From NCBI GenBank assembly GCA_030581615.1, contig JAKTTT010000002.1, forward strand, positions 744,001 through 808,000: a DNA stretch of 64,000 bases. The letters are read 5' to 3'. Made by a program: the position numbers and the translations under genes. The notes beneath the pieces are model-generated. The model was not told the DNA's origin, ran no database searches, and worked only from the letters and a program-made list of their open reading frames with translations. Shown piece by piece: positions 41,184-52,335 of the stretch (the first letter of the stretch is position 1; the number at the start of each line of letters is the position of its first letter). Origin of the DNA: Alloascoidea africana. Its lineage: Eukaryota; Ascomycota; Alloascoideomycetes; Alloascoideales; Alloascoideaceae.

Positions 41184-42841
41184 ATTAGAGTTTAGTACAC
41201 CATCGTCGTCGCTATCATCATCGCCGAGAACAGATCGCTGCTCTACTGCTTTGCCTGTCTGTTCACGTCTCGTTCTCCCAGTGTATATGTCTTTTTTGCG
41301 TTCCTTTATTAATTTTCTTTTCTATTTTGGTGTGTGATTAGTTTATTGTTTTTTTTTGTGTGTCAGAGTTGTGTGTTTTATATATACTTGGTGAATGTCT
41401 TCCTTCTTTACTAGCTCTTGTTTATGTTTCGGTTGAACAAAAATAATCATGGCGGTATGGTAGTAGATGATGAGTTATAAAAGAAAAAAAAAGTGAATGT
41501 GATGATGAGGTCACTCCTGAATACAAATCACACACTAGCAATATAAGAGTGTCTATATAGTCTATGCTAAATCTACAAAACCCAAGAGCTAATTAGGTAT
41601 CCCCGTTTTGATGAATCAACGTTTGGCAACAACTTTTTTTCCCCTTTTTTGCTTATAGAACTAAATTCGGTATTCTTGAATCCTGCAAGAACAGGCAGTT
41701 CTCTGTATTCCCGGAGATAAGAGGACTTCCTTATTTCTCATTTCTTGAGTAGGATCTAAAGAAACAATGTATTGTAAAACTTGATAGAACGAGTAGAATA
41801 GATCATCTCGATCGTATAAAACTGGAATCAAACCACTAGATAATGTCTTGTTCTTGTCATGACCAACTTTCAGTCTCATGAAAAGCTTCAGGGATAGCAA
41901 AATCGTCTTTCTACAACTGGATAGTCCTCTTCAATTGTTAACATATGTATATCCTTGAGTTATGTATCGTAGAGGAGGAGTAACTAACTTCTATAAAGAA
42001 GTTGACTAGGGTATAACATGAGAGCCAACATAAGTACAAAAGCACAAACGTCCTCTCTTCTTGTTTTTTCTAAGATTTGTTACGATCCAGGCATGACCTT
42101 TGATTTATATCAGAGCCATGTATATATGAATGATGAAATGAGATTGTTCTTTGCCCTGTATAAGGATTGATTTTTTTCGCTAGATATTGATATAAACCAC
42201 AGTACATTTTCGAGAAAATCACGAAAGAGTAATAGATTAGAAAAAACCCGAAGTGTGCACTCCTAACTGGGGAAACTCGTAAAGCCGTTTAGTCAGTACA
42301 CGGTTTATCAACATTCTCTATCTCTTTTTTCTCTTGGAAACACCGCCATTTTCATCGGTTTTAACGGCACCATCTAGAGGATAAATGGTGAGGGTTATCA
42401 TGAGCACATTGGATCTGTGTAAAATCAAGTACCCAGATATGATGAAGGCTGATCGCCATTTCTGTCTAGTTTTTGCTATTATTCGTTTGCCCACCATCAT
42501 TGTGGGTGAATAGCAAGAACCATAGATAAAAATGATGAAGGTCAAGATTGCGCATTCTTCGAAGTTTCTACCTTCAATGCCTCTCCTCAGTGAAAGAAAT
42601 GTCAAACGTTCAATGCTAACACTTAAGAACTTCCAATCTGGTCTGATATCGGTTGGACCCAATGAGCCGAGCACTACATAAGATATTGCGAATCCTCCAC
42701 TCTCTACTAAAATTGGTCAGTCCTACAGAATGATGGCAGTCCATAATTTACAATTATCATCTTGCCCTTCTCCTGGAAGTAATATGTAGTTGAATGGTAC
42801 CAAAAGTAACGAGGTTCGCAAAAACCGGGAATGCTTTACTC
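41184..42841. other. Gene-poor intergenic tract
   Basis: This is 1.66 kb with no supportable gene. Short frames occur (for example a hydrophobic one at about 42318-42670 minus) but lack an ATG and any recognised domain. Confidence 0.55.
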
Positions 42842-43085
42842 TGTTATAAGGTTTCTATGTGCAAGAGGAAGCGTTGTCGTCGAATCAGATCACAAACCGC
42901 TGGCACAATCTACGAATATATAAGGAAGAGAATTGTCCCCTTCTAGTGAAAAGGTCAAGCTCATTTTAGACTGTTATTTGTAGCTATCAACTAAACCTTT
43001 CCTTTTGTGTTCTAGTCTTGTGAGCTAAGCGACTTTGTAGTCTTTGTGTGACTCAAAGTCTCTTGCACATAGAAACCTTATAACA
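42842..43085. mobile_element. Solo LTR-like element with 26-bp inverted ends (fossil)
   Basis: This 244-bp element runs from TGTTATAAGG to CCTTATAACA. Its two ends are perfect inverted repeats over 26 bases. It is flanked by a 5-bp direct repeat TACTC (42837-42841 and 43086-43090). A TATATAAGG box lies inside near 42917. TG...CA ends plus a 5-bp duplication are the hallmark of a solo LTR; a small inverted-repeat DNA element is the alternative. Intact ends and target duplication suggest modest age. Confidence 0.78.
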
Positions 43086-43090
43086 TACTC

Positions 43091-44760
43091 CAACATTTGT
43101 GAAGACTTAGATCTCCCTCCTGTGCGCTATGGCGAAGCTTAGAATATCACAAACCATAAGGGTTCATATCTCGATCCTATCCAGCAATTCAAAACAATAG
43201 AAGGCTATTTAGTACCAGATACCATGACCCGAGTAGAGCGAATGCGATCAAAAACTCCAGATAATTGATGTAAGAGAACCTTTCGTCATCGTTCACTAGG
43301 AAAACCTTGCCGCAATTATAAATCATGTAGCCCTCACAACCTCCATGAGTGAGAAAACATGCGGCTTGAGCGTTGGTTTCTCAAACAAAGGAGCAAACAC
43401 CAGTTTAAACCAGGTTTTCCTCGGAATTCCCCGGTCCTGTTTCCATTGCTGCCCACCTCCCCTTAACCAAAACCTCCAAATTTAGAGAGAGATACCCACG
43501 GGATAGAGTGCTGATGACATCATGGCTTTGGAAAAAGTGGCGGCGGGCCAGCAAGGATGCAATGAGTGAAGTCAATTTCAAGGTTCAGATCAAAAAGCTT
43601 ACGTAGTTTTTATTTTCTTCTATCTAAGACGAAATAGGGTCTATTTACCTTGGAACGTTCTTAATATGGAATAGAATTCCTTATGCCTTATTTCAAACTC
43701 GTTAAGCGTAGAAGGTTCGAATGATACCAATCCAGTCTTGAGCATGACGTCGGTGCACCAAAGCTTCTTGTTGTAAGTGGACAATCACCATGAACATCCT
43801 CTACCAATCCTGTCAGCCACATATCAGCCAAGACTCTCATGGTTAATGCCTTGACTCAACTGCAGTAATACCATTCGGACTAACCCCATTTGAATATCAT
43901 ATACTTCCTGCACTTTGAATCCTAATAGAATCTTGAACAGAGCTTATCAACTGGGGAAGCTTCAAACAGGGTTTAACCAGAAAACTGACAAAATTCTTCG
44001 AGTTAATATAAGCTATACCACTTCACATATGATCCATAGTTAGTGAGGCGGGCCATGAGTGAGCCTTAAAGCATATAGGATGATAAATGTGGGGATCTAC
44101 TATGAGCAAGAGATGTGTACACATTGAACTCCCTTTGGTCGATCATACTCTAGGACTCTCAACAGAGCTCTTCAAACTATACTCGGGGAAAGATCACAGA
44201 TCCATTGATATAAATGGATTTGATCAAATTTCTATGTTTGTTAGGAGGATGTAAACTTACAAAGCAACAATTCTGCCTTTCCTCTTTCAAGATTTGTCCA
44301 TGCGATATTTGATATACCCAGCTTGCCTTTTTATGTAGAAGTAATGTTATCCTCATTTTGAATGGGAAATCCAGAGATGCTGTAGTTTCTTGCCAGTTAT
44401 TTTTGTTTGTCGTCGAGGGGAGGAAGAGAAATTTCTGCTTCAAGCCTACTAACATGTTGAAGCTCTGAGAGAACGAGGTTTGAGCTCACGGAATAGCCTA
44501 TTTCGTTCTAGAAAGAACTTTCTTCTTAAATAACGGGAAAATAATAGATAGACTACTCCTCGGGTTGGCTATTGGAATGCTTTACTCGAGACTGTACAAA
44601 ACGTGGCAGGCACTCGCGCAGCTCGATCTTCGGTCGAAGTAAGAGGAGAGAAGGCAAGTCACTCACTCCATTTGTACCGTCTTCAATGAAAGTGGCAGGG
44701 CATTTTTTTTTTTCTTCCTGTTGTTTGTAATAGTTACATTCGTTGCCTCTAGCGCTTACA
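43091..44760. other. Gene-poor intergenic tract
   Basis: This is 1.67 kb between the solo LTR-like element and the second RCR-family gene. Only short unsupported frames are seen, so any old gene content is beyond recognition. Confidence 0.5.
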
Positions 44761-45590
44761 ATGTTTGTTGACTTCCCAGACAGTCTACTGGAGGCTCCAG
44801 ACACTCTAGCTACGCCGCTTGTGTCACTTTCCAAAAGAGGTATGACCCTTTTCAATTACCAACCTGGCGTCAAACCCAGCATAATGTAAATACTCACCTT
44901 GGCAGCAATCTTGATATCTTTCCCTTCTGAAAAAACTTGTTCGGGAGTTGGATGCAGTTCGAGCTGGCTTAATTGGTAAGTTCCCGGTTCTTTGCCTTCC
45001 CCCAGATGGTGAACGGTATCGCTGGTTCAGCGCTTGTCTGACAAGCTTGATATATCTGAAGGGGCCGATGGCTATTAATGGCTTTGGTTCTCTGTTTCTG
45101 TTTCTTGATAATTCTAGTCCCGTACGTTATCAACAAGAGACGAGCTAAACGCGGCGAGGATTTACTGCCAGGCACAAGATGGATGGGCTCTGAAACCAGC
45201 GAAGTTCAGCAACGAGACCAAGAGCAGTCGGCCATGGTATTTGGACATTATGATGCTTTCAACAACTTTCACCCAGCTAGAGAAGACGACCATCGGCCAG
45301 AGCCACATGCTGAAGATAATGCCAATGCCAACAGGAGGGACAGTGATGGAGAAAACAACCCCTGGAGCGAGCTGTTCCGGCCACCAACGAATCCCCCACC
45401 ATCCTATCACAATACTGGTACAAATGATACCTCCCCGGTGATGGATACCGACCTCCAGAGCACGGACCCAAATGTTGGGCGAGCTTCTCGAGGAACAGAC
45501 GACGACGACATGGACAATCGCCAGCCTCTCGCTCCTCCTCCGCCATATGTCGCCCGGACTGGCTCCCCGGTTCCTGGTGCCACAAACTAG
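44761..45590 (+). CDS. RCR1/RCR2-family membrane protein, copy B (three exons)
   Basis: Exons are 44761-44839, 44906-44975 and 45062-45590; introns are 66 and 86 nt; the protein is 225 residues. It starts MFVDFPDSLLEAP, like MFVDHQNDLPE in copy A, and both introns fall at the same places and phases (phase 1 after KR, phase 2 inside the Trp of W-GRW). The lumenal segment is CSGVGCSSSWLNW, the helix is LLMALVLCFCFLIILVPYVI, and the signature KRRAKRGEDLLPGTRWMGS follows. The cytosolic tail is acidic, with NPWSELFRPPTNPPPSYH, and ends with a PPPPY Rsp5-type motif. This is the closest relative of copy A, so the two arose by a fairly recent tandem duplication. The branch site of intron 1 (near TACTCAC) is weak; the frame supports the join. 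Confidence 0.8.
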
Positions 45591-45958
45591 ATTAGAGTTT
45601 CCTCCTTCACCGCACTGGGTGTATGCTCAAATCTGATTGCCTATTCTCTCTCTATTTTCCCTTTTCTGCATTTATAGCATCTGTTCTATTTCCAATCCAT
45701 GTGTTTGTATATGCCTAGCGAATGTTGTTTTCCTATTTCCTAACTAATTGCCGACCGTCGTCTAAATATAATGCCAAAGTATAAATAACCTGACAGTCAA
45801 AAAATGATGTAGTACAGATGCGATAAAACGTATGTGCTAGGAACATGATGTTTCTCGCGAAGCCTTCTTTTTTCCCCCTTCCTCTTTTCTACTTACCCAC
45901 TTGCATTCTCTTTCTTTCTTTCTTTCTTCTCCCTCACCACTCCCAGCGTGGCTTTGAA
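45591..45958. other. Intergenic between RCR-family copies B and C
   Basis: This is 368 bp, with a CTTT-repeat pyrimidine tract (about 45910-45930) just upstream of copy C, in promoter position. No gene was seen. Confidence 0.6.
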
Positions 45959-47106
45959 ATGTATTTACATGTGAAACCTCTTCTGACACCTCGATCACAC
46001 GGTACGTTTTTGAAATCGATTCAACTGTCTGACTACCAACCGGTCATCTTGCCTCACAAATAAATTGGCTGAACATCTACTAACCCTTGTAAAACCAACA
46101 AAAATTGCAAGACAATGAAAAACCTCAGAATAAAGCACCGTGGACATGGTAAGTTTGCATAGATAGAGAGCAATAGTAGCTCCATTTATTTTTTTCTAGC
46201 TGACTTGGTGCTAATCGAGGAAAAAACTGATCTAGGGTTCCCTGGGTTGTACTGGCGATAGTAGCATTCTTCATACTACTTTTATGCCTATTTCTATATC
46301 GAATAAACAGAAGGAGACTTCGAAGAGGCCAGAACCCAATTCGGGGTACTGGGTGGCTTTTACGTGATAGAAGGCTCCGAAGATTTAAGTTATCTACTCC
46401 TCTCCATCGACAAAGACAAAACAAGCACATATCCACAACATATCTGGATGATCTGGAAGTGTCTTCCATTGGCGATGAGGACGAAATACTTACTGCAACT
46501 ACAGAACGAAATTTTTACCGTCATCAGCATCGCCAAACAACGCCAAAATACATCCGGGTTGGAGTTGTTCCTGAAGATGATGAAGAAGAGTATGAAAAGA
46601 ACAAGGTAGTTTCGCCCACAGAAAGGCCACTACTTGTATCCATTCCGCAATCCCCTGAGCCCGTATCGCCGCGGTGGACACATGATATCCCACTGGATCT
46701 ATCAGAGCTGGTACCGCCTCCAAATTATGGCGCCACTAGCAGGCCGGAACAGCCCGAGCAGATGAGACGTTTTAGTGCCCAGAGTCGCTCATCACCCAGA
46801 AGAAGCATTTTCACAGAAAACGGTGAACTGATAGGCCATCCGCCCCAGGCTGGCGCCGGTGGTGGTTCTCCCAGATCAAGAGTATACCGAACCTCGACGG
46901 CGGCCAGCGTCAGCACACGCGGCAGCGGCAGCGTTCTCCTGGACATTTTTTACCAGCGGCCCATCTCATCCAGCCCAACCTCCCAGAGTTATCAGATTCA
47001 TTCCTCCTCGGGACTGGCGCCTGCTCTAACCCCTCTTGCTCAAGTTCCCAAGCAGCCGCGACCCGGTTCACAGTCATTGGCCGAATCTCCAATGGATCTA
47101 AAATGA
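45959..47106 (+). CDS. RCR-family-like membrane protein, divergent copy C (three exons)
   Basis: Exons are 45959-46001, 46112-46148 and 46236-47106; introns of 110 nt (46002-46111, ACTAAC branch) and 87 nt (46149-46235) have phases 1 and 2 as in copies A and B; the protein is 316 residues. The short N-terminus (MYLHVKPLLTPRSH, then NEKPQNKAPWTW) leads to one helix (VVLAIVAFFILLLCLFLY) and the signature RRRLRRGQNPIRGTGWLL, which is closer to yeast Rcr1 (RAPIRGTAWL) than copies A and B are. The long tail is acidic then Ser/Pro-rich, with a VPPPNYG PY motif near residue 178. The intron phases and the order argue for a common origin with A and B; the tail is unrelated. Exon 2 (37 nt) is short and its join is supported mainly by frame. 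Confidence 0.68.
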
Positions 47107-47338
47107 TTTAATCCCTGTTTTATCTTGTTTTGGTACTTGTTTCATATTCATCACTTCTTACCTTTCATTTTATGTTTTACATAGACACTCCTTTTTGTTT
47201 TTGGCACCAACACAATTCATATGGTGTGTATACTCCATCGGACTATTAAGAAAAAAAAAAAAAAGAACTGATATGTATCGGTGGGAACTCCCCCCCACTA
47301 AGTTGCATTGTTTTAATAAATGTCACATTGTTCATATA

Positions 47339-48805
47339 TCAACTGCCGCTTAGTGCAACGGGTTGGTGAACCATAAGCCCTACAAGCGAGCTGACAACCT
47401 GTGCTGCTGCCAGAACAGTGATTTCGGCATTTGTATCATAGGGTGGACTAACCTCGACGACATCTCCTCCAACGAGGTTTATCCCTTTGAGCGAATCCAA
47501 CACTGTAAGAATCTCCCTTGTTGTCCAACCGCCGGGCTCAGCGGTTCCTGTGCCAGGTGCAACTGAAGGATCAAGAACATCGATATCGACGGAGATGTAG
47601 ACTGGGTTTGTCCCCACTCGCTCCTTAATTTTCGAAACAATTGTTTCAAACCCAAGTGTATCAAGCTCTCGAGCTCGGATTCTATCAAACCCACAATCCC
47701 GATCGTGCTGGTCGTCGCTGTGATCGACAAGGGGAGCCCGCAAACCTACATGGAGGTTCTTATCAGGGATGAGCAATCCTTTCTCAAAAGCGTAATGGAG
47801 AAACGTCCCATGGTTAAGCCCAGCGTAGTTGGAAATGTTGCCACCAATGACTGTTGGCGACCAAGTATCAATGTGAGAATCAAAGTGTATCACAGCCACG
47901 GGGCCCCAATAATCGAAAACAGATCGTAGCGCAGATAGGGTGATGGTATGGTCTCCACCCAAAGTTACAACCCTTGGAGATGACTCTGGGTATGGATTTT
48001 CATCACCCACGCTGTGTTTGCCAACAGCACGATGTGCCCGGTACAATTGGTCCAGTGCTGCTCTATTATCGAAAGGTGTCATGTTTGCATCTCCACAGTC
48101 CACGACTTTGGCCCAAGAGTTGTAAGGCTCAAACAGACCGTCAGAGTCGTTGATATCGATAGGACTCGAAATCCTTCTCGATCCTTGTCTAATCCCATTT
48201 GGCCCGAATCGTGTCCCTGGTCGGAAAGAAGTGCCTGTGTCAAAAGGAGCACCAAGAATCGCAATGTCAACTTGGACCGACTCAAACCGGAACTTGTCAA
48301 AACAGTTGTAATGGGGGAGGTGTGCAAAGCTGACAATCCCGCCAAGATAATTCACGGTGGTGTTCTGATCCTCGAGGAAATCTTTAGACGGGTACTTGAA
48401 CTTGTTTGTTGGATATAATATGGCCTCTGGGGTAAGGTAATCGGTCTCATGGGACGAAGAAGATGGCCGTTCCAAGGCACCAACAGCATCAGTGGTGGGG
48501 GTATTTTCCATTATCGGACCAAAATATCGATCCAAAAATGACAAGTCCTCAATACTTTTGTGATCTGGGAAATAGTACCCATCCTCATTCCAAGTCCTGT
48601 AAATGTCTCTATTGAGATTGACATTGTCATCATCGAGAATGACAGTCTGATCATCATTCGCGACCTGATTTTGTTCATGTTGGAATGACAGTTGTAATGC
48701 GCCATTGCTGCCCAAGTGTCCTTTTATGGATATGCCGTGGCATGGCGAGAGGTGCGATATAAGCTCAAGCAGCGAGACGAGCGCAAACGTATAGAAGACA
48801 CCCAT
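47339..48805 (-). CDS. Secreted agmatinase/arginase-family ureohydrolase
   Basis: Ureohydrolases of this type use two Mn ions to release urea from a guanidino substrate; agmatinase gives putrescine. The 488-residue protein begins MGVFYTFALVSLLELISHLS, a clear signal peptide cleaved probably after CHG, so it is secreted or enters the secretory pathway. After a ~130-residue variable N-terminal part come GAPFDTGTSFRPGTRFGPNGIRQ-type sequence, GGDHTITLSALR (about residue 283), HFDSHIDTW (about 307) and SVDIDVLDPSVAPGTGTAEPGG (about 408). These supply the Mn ligands (H, D-x-H-x-D, D-x-D). The HFDSHIDTW variant fits agmatinase better than arginase. The ATG at 48805 gives the signal peptide; the frame further up has no ATG. 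Similar secreted enzymes occur in fission yeast and filamentous fungi; S. cerevisiae has none. Confidence 0.88.
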   Translation of the reverse strand: MGVFYTFALVSLLELISHLSPCHGISIKGHLGSNGALQLSFQHEQNQVANDDQTVILDDDNVNLNRDIYRTWNEDGYYFPDHKSIEDLSFLDRYFGPIMENTPTTDAVGALERPSSSSHETDYLTPEAILYPTNKFKYPSKDFLEDQNTTVNYLGGIVSFAHLPHYNCFDKFRFESVQVDIAILGAPFDTGTSFRPGTRFGPNGIRQGSRRISSPIDINDSDGLFEPYNSWAKVVDCGDANMTPFDNRAALDQLYRAHRAVGKHSVGDENPYPESSPRVVTLGGDHTITLSALRSVFDYWGPVAVIHFDSHIDTWSPTVIGGNISNYAGLNHGTFLHYAFEKGLLIPDKNLHVGLRAPLVDHSDDQHDRDCGFDRIRARELDTLGFETIVSKIKERVGTNPVYISVDIDVLDPSVAPGTGTAEPGGWTTREILTVLDSLKGINLVGGDVVEVSPPYDTNAEITVLAAAQVVSSLVGLMVHQPVALSGS

Positions 48806-51192
48806 TGATGGTGGAGGACAATATACCAAAACCGAAAAAGATTGGTGGGATGTGGTTACAGGGATGGAGGAGATGATGGTAACAGCAAGCGATGGATGGT
48901 GTTCTTATACGTTTCCTTGAGTCTTCTATTTGCTGATCTGCCCGTTACATCACGCGCTCTCAATTCACCTTTCGAACATTATGTCTCTGCTTGTTTAGTG
49001 TGTATCCGTTAGGCTTCAGGGAGAAATAGGTGGGGCTTGAGGAGGTTGTTTTTAGTCAGCATCTCGAGACCCTTTTTGACTTGCACAGAAAGATAAAGAT
49101 GCTGTGGGGAAACATACCAAACCAAACCAAAACGGTTTTCCGTGCTCTGTCAGAGAAAGATTGTTTTTTCATCTAGTTGACAGGCTTTCGGAGTGTTGTT
49201 TTCAGTTGCCACAGTAGTTTTGTGTTTTTTTTTCGCTTTTCCTCGTCCATCTCGGGGATCTGTGTCTCTTCTCAAGGTTTTTTCTCGGTAAGATCTTATT
49301 GCAGGAATTTTCAGTCTCGGTATGCGGGGACGGTCTCGAGGCCAGAAGATCATAGCTGTTTAAATCCCGAAAGTGTAAGTAGATATTAGATGATTGTGAT
49401 CTGAGTAAGGTCGGTACATGTGCAATTGATTTTCTAATAAACAAAACAGAGCGATGAAGAAATCGCATCCGAACCATTCGTTTAAAAGCAGCAACAAGTT
49501 TGCATCGAATTGTGATAAGCCAGTTTTGATTTTGGGTGGGCAGTTTAGAATAAAAAAAACGTTCAAATGGAAGATTCTCAACCGTGATCATCGTCATCAT
49601 ACGATTGAGAGAGAAAGTGGGCCGTTCAAAATAGAAACAATTTTAGTCAACAGCTTGTCCATTTTAGCTTGGATAAAAACAGTTTCAAGAATAATTTTAT
49701 TTTTATTTTTTCGAGATTCAAGAATCTTGGTAACACCAAAACTGGCTGTGTATTGTCTGTTCATTTGGATTTTGGAGGACGGTTAGGATGCAATAAACAA
49801 ACAAGTCAATTGTCCACAAAAAAAAAATTCAGTCAGAATTTCTCACATTACATGCCCACGTTTAGAGCTTGGGCAATTGGAGTCTTTTTTTGTTCGTGTC
49901 CTGGATGAATAGTTGATCCCTTTTGATTGAAATTCCAACTTTTGGGAGCCAAAGATGATGCATTCTTAGTATGCAAATGGCAGCAGTGGCTTTGCCAGCA
50001 TTTTTTTTTTTTTGGAATTTTGAATCGCGCTGTTCCTTTACGCGATAATTGACTTTCAAAGGATTTTGTCTTCTCGAATTGTGTAGTTTTCCATTCCCCA
50101 AACAGTTTGTATTAGAGATCATGAAAGTCCTGAGATTATTTTGGTGAAGAAACTACAATTTTGAAGAACCGTATCTCTCTGTGTTTTCCGATATCACTTG
50201 TTTGGTTTCTCATTCACGCGTGAAGTCATATCTTGGGTTTGAGCTTATGACAGAGCTAAACATTCTTTAACATATAGAACCAACAATTATTGTTGATTTT
50301 CTTTTGTCCATAAAATGCTGAATATCAACAAATCTAATTTGGGGAAGCGGGCCAGTCCAAAACTGTCCAAGGCGGGTTTCTCAAGAAGTGAATCGGGAGT
50401 AAAGTTGACAGGTTTGAACAAGAAAGTTTGCGACAAAGTGACACCACACCTACTTTAGAGATATTTCATTAAACAAGCATCAAGAGCTTTCACATGTTTA
50501 GCAAACCACAGTATGTTCTGGTAAGACATTGATTATTGTTCAATGGCTGTTTTGTGTCACTAAAGCCACACATGTTGAGAGCTGAAACTTTTCACGAATA
50601 GAACAAACGCATAAGCTCTTCCAGGTGCTCACAATTGTGGCCAGACAAGACCACCACCACTGTCCTTTTACGCACGATATTATGAAAATAGGGATGCGAA
50701 ACTTTATGCTCCACGCACGGGTCCAAAAGTTCATCAATGTTAACCCTGGTGTGGAAACGCCTATATGTCTTCCAACACCCAAATAGCTAAGCGCTTCTAC
50801 AAACTCGAGCTTAAGAAGATCTCCTCTCAACCCCATGCTAAATACTACAAACAATAAGCATAAATATACAACGAATTGGGAATCACCAATCTTCTTCGTT
50901 GCTTCTGCTTCCATCTCGATGTGCACAATTCTAGATGCGGTATTACTATATCACATGCTTGATTGGTTAGAATCTGATTAGCCTAGAGACTTGTCTTTTG
51001 GTTGACCGAAACTCTCTTCCCATTAAGACTACTTTATTCTTTTGGAATTACCTTCAGTGATTAATTACAATTGAGAAAATGTGAAAAGCAATAAAATTAG
51101 ACGAAAAAACACAATTAACCATTATTGAGATAGTATTAATAACAGTAACAAATTAAGGAATAAACAAAAAACGTATGGATTGGATGGATGGT
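48806..51192. other. Gene-poor tract between agmatinase and ZRT1
   Basis: This is 2.4 kb of AT-rich sequence. Short frames occur, the longest with an ATG being about 124 codons (50914 to 50540, minus) with one hydrophobic stretch. None has a recognisable domain, and I do not call a gene. Confidence 0.5.
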
Positions 51193-52335
51193 CTATGCCC
51201 ACTTTCCAAGAAGTGCCATAATTCCTGCGCCAAACAAAACACTCAAGACATTCATATTCAACCTCTTGAGACTTCTCGTTCGGTGTTCATCAAAGATGAA
51301 ATCACGAGCAAGCAGCTCCACAAATCCGGTATAGAGCAGAATACCCGCTGAAATTGCATCCAGAACACCGGAAATCACCTGGGCATTGTAAGAACCTGAG
51401 TTATAGGTGGTGCGTAGACCTACACCAATTGCAATGGAAATTGGAGTAGAGAGTCCATAAAGCAGACAGAGCAAATACGGGAGCCATCTTTTCTTATCCG
51501 CAGGCATGGGGATTGCGGAAAGTCTTGCGCCAATTCCCAAGCCTTCGAAAGACTGATGGAAAACGAGAACAATGTATAGCGTCTTGAACTCGTCACCGAC
51601 TACACCCAAGTTCAAACCAATCATGACCGAATGGAAGATTACACCAAATTCCAAGATAAAGAAGGCAGCAATTTGTTTCCTGTATTCGTCAATGGAAGCG
51701 GTTGAAAGGACGGAAGCTTGATCACGCTGCTTTTCAATCTTGGACAGAGGATCCGAGCTATGGTCATGATCGCTCAAATCGTTTTCGTGTGCTGGATTAT
51801 GGGCGTGGATATCGCCAGTCTGTTTCTTGTTTGTGATAAGATTGGCCACATCTCCATCGTGGGAGTCCTTAATGCCATACTTGAGCTCGACATAGGTCCC
51901 TGAGTACACATCAATGAGGAATATACCCATAGCAGCCGCCAGCATGATTGCTGGGCAAAAGGCATACTTTGACCAATTTCCCATGTTGGCAACACAGGAG
52001 TAACCGCCAATAGCCCCATAAGCTGGGTCCATCAGATGGATGAAAGCCGTGGCCACGATAACACCGGTACCAAAGTATCTTGCTATCAGATAGGCGGTGT
52101 AGGGGACCTTGAGCCACTTGATCTGCTGGGCCAGGATCGGGAACATTGTGAAAAAGGTTGCGACGAAGAAGATGACAAAGATGGAGGAGATACGGGCACC
52201 GAGACTGCCGTTGTACTCGTTTTCGCCAAAGAACACACCCTGGATAACACAGTACTTCCACGCCTCGTCGACGTCTTCGTCGCCGACGATCGCGGTCGTC
52301 GGGTCCCACTGGTTCATGTACGCTTCACTGGGCAT
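51193..52335 (-). CDS. ZRT1: Plasma-membrane ZIP zinc transporter
   Basis: ZIP transporters bring Zn2+ into the cytosol. The 380-residue protein has eight predicted helices. Between helices 3 and 4 is a His-rich loop (GDIHAHNPAHENDLSDHDHS) that may sense or bind zinc. The transport-site helices read FGVIFHSVMIGLNLGV and VLVFHQSFEGLGIGARLS, with the conserved His, Asn, Glu and second His residues. The short C-terminus ends LLGKWA, as in fungal Zrt1/Zrt2. The ATG at 52335 is the first in frame; the longer open frame upstream has none. Length matches yeast Zrt1 (376). A sequence differing at one base from the Zap1 zinc-response element lies about 600 bp upstream. Whether it is the high-affinity (Zrt1) or low-affinity (Zrt2) form cannot be decided. 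Confidence 0.88.
   Translation of the reverse strand: MPSEAYMNQWDPTTAIVGDEDVDEAWKYCVIQGVFFGENEYNGSLGARISSIFVIFFVATFFTMFPILAQQIKWLKVPYTAYLIARYFGTGVIVATAFIHLMDPAYGAIGGYSCVANMGNWSKYAFCPAIMLAAAMGIFLIDVYSGTYVELKYGIKDSHDGDVANLITNKKQTGDIHAHNPAHENDLSDHDHSSDPLSKIEKQRDQASVLSTASIDEYRKQIAAFFILEFGVIFHSVMIGLNLGVVGDEFKTLYIVLVFHQSFEGLGIGARLSAIPMPADKKRWLPYLLCLLYGLSTPISIAIGVGLRTTYNSGSYNAQVISGVLDAISAGILLYTGFVELLARDFIFDEHRTRSLKRLNMNVLSVLFGAGIMALLGKWA

Noticed and set aside
42318-42674. Hydrophobic minus-strand frame that could be a decayed membrane protein
   Set aside because: No ATG at its start and no family I can name; not enough to call a pseudogene.
43711-43740. GGTTCGAAT-like sequence suggesting a tRNA T-arm
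   Set aside because: No acceptor stem, D-arm or anticodon arm could be folded around it; no tRNA gene was found anywhere in the window.
50540-50914. 124-codon minus-strand frame with one hydrophobic stretch
   Set aside because: No recognisable domain; kept as a possibility only. Conservation or a transcript would be needed.
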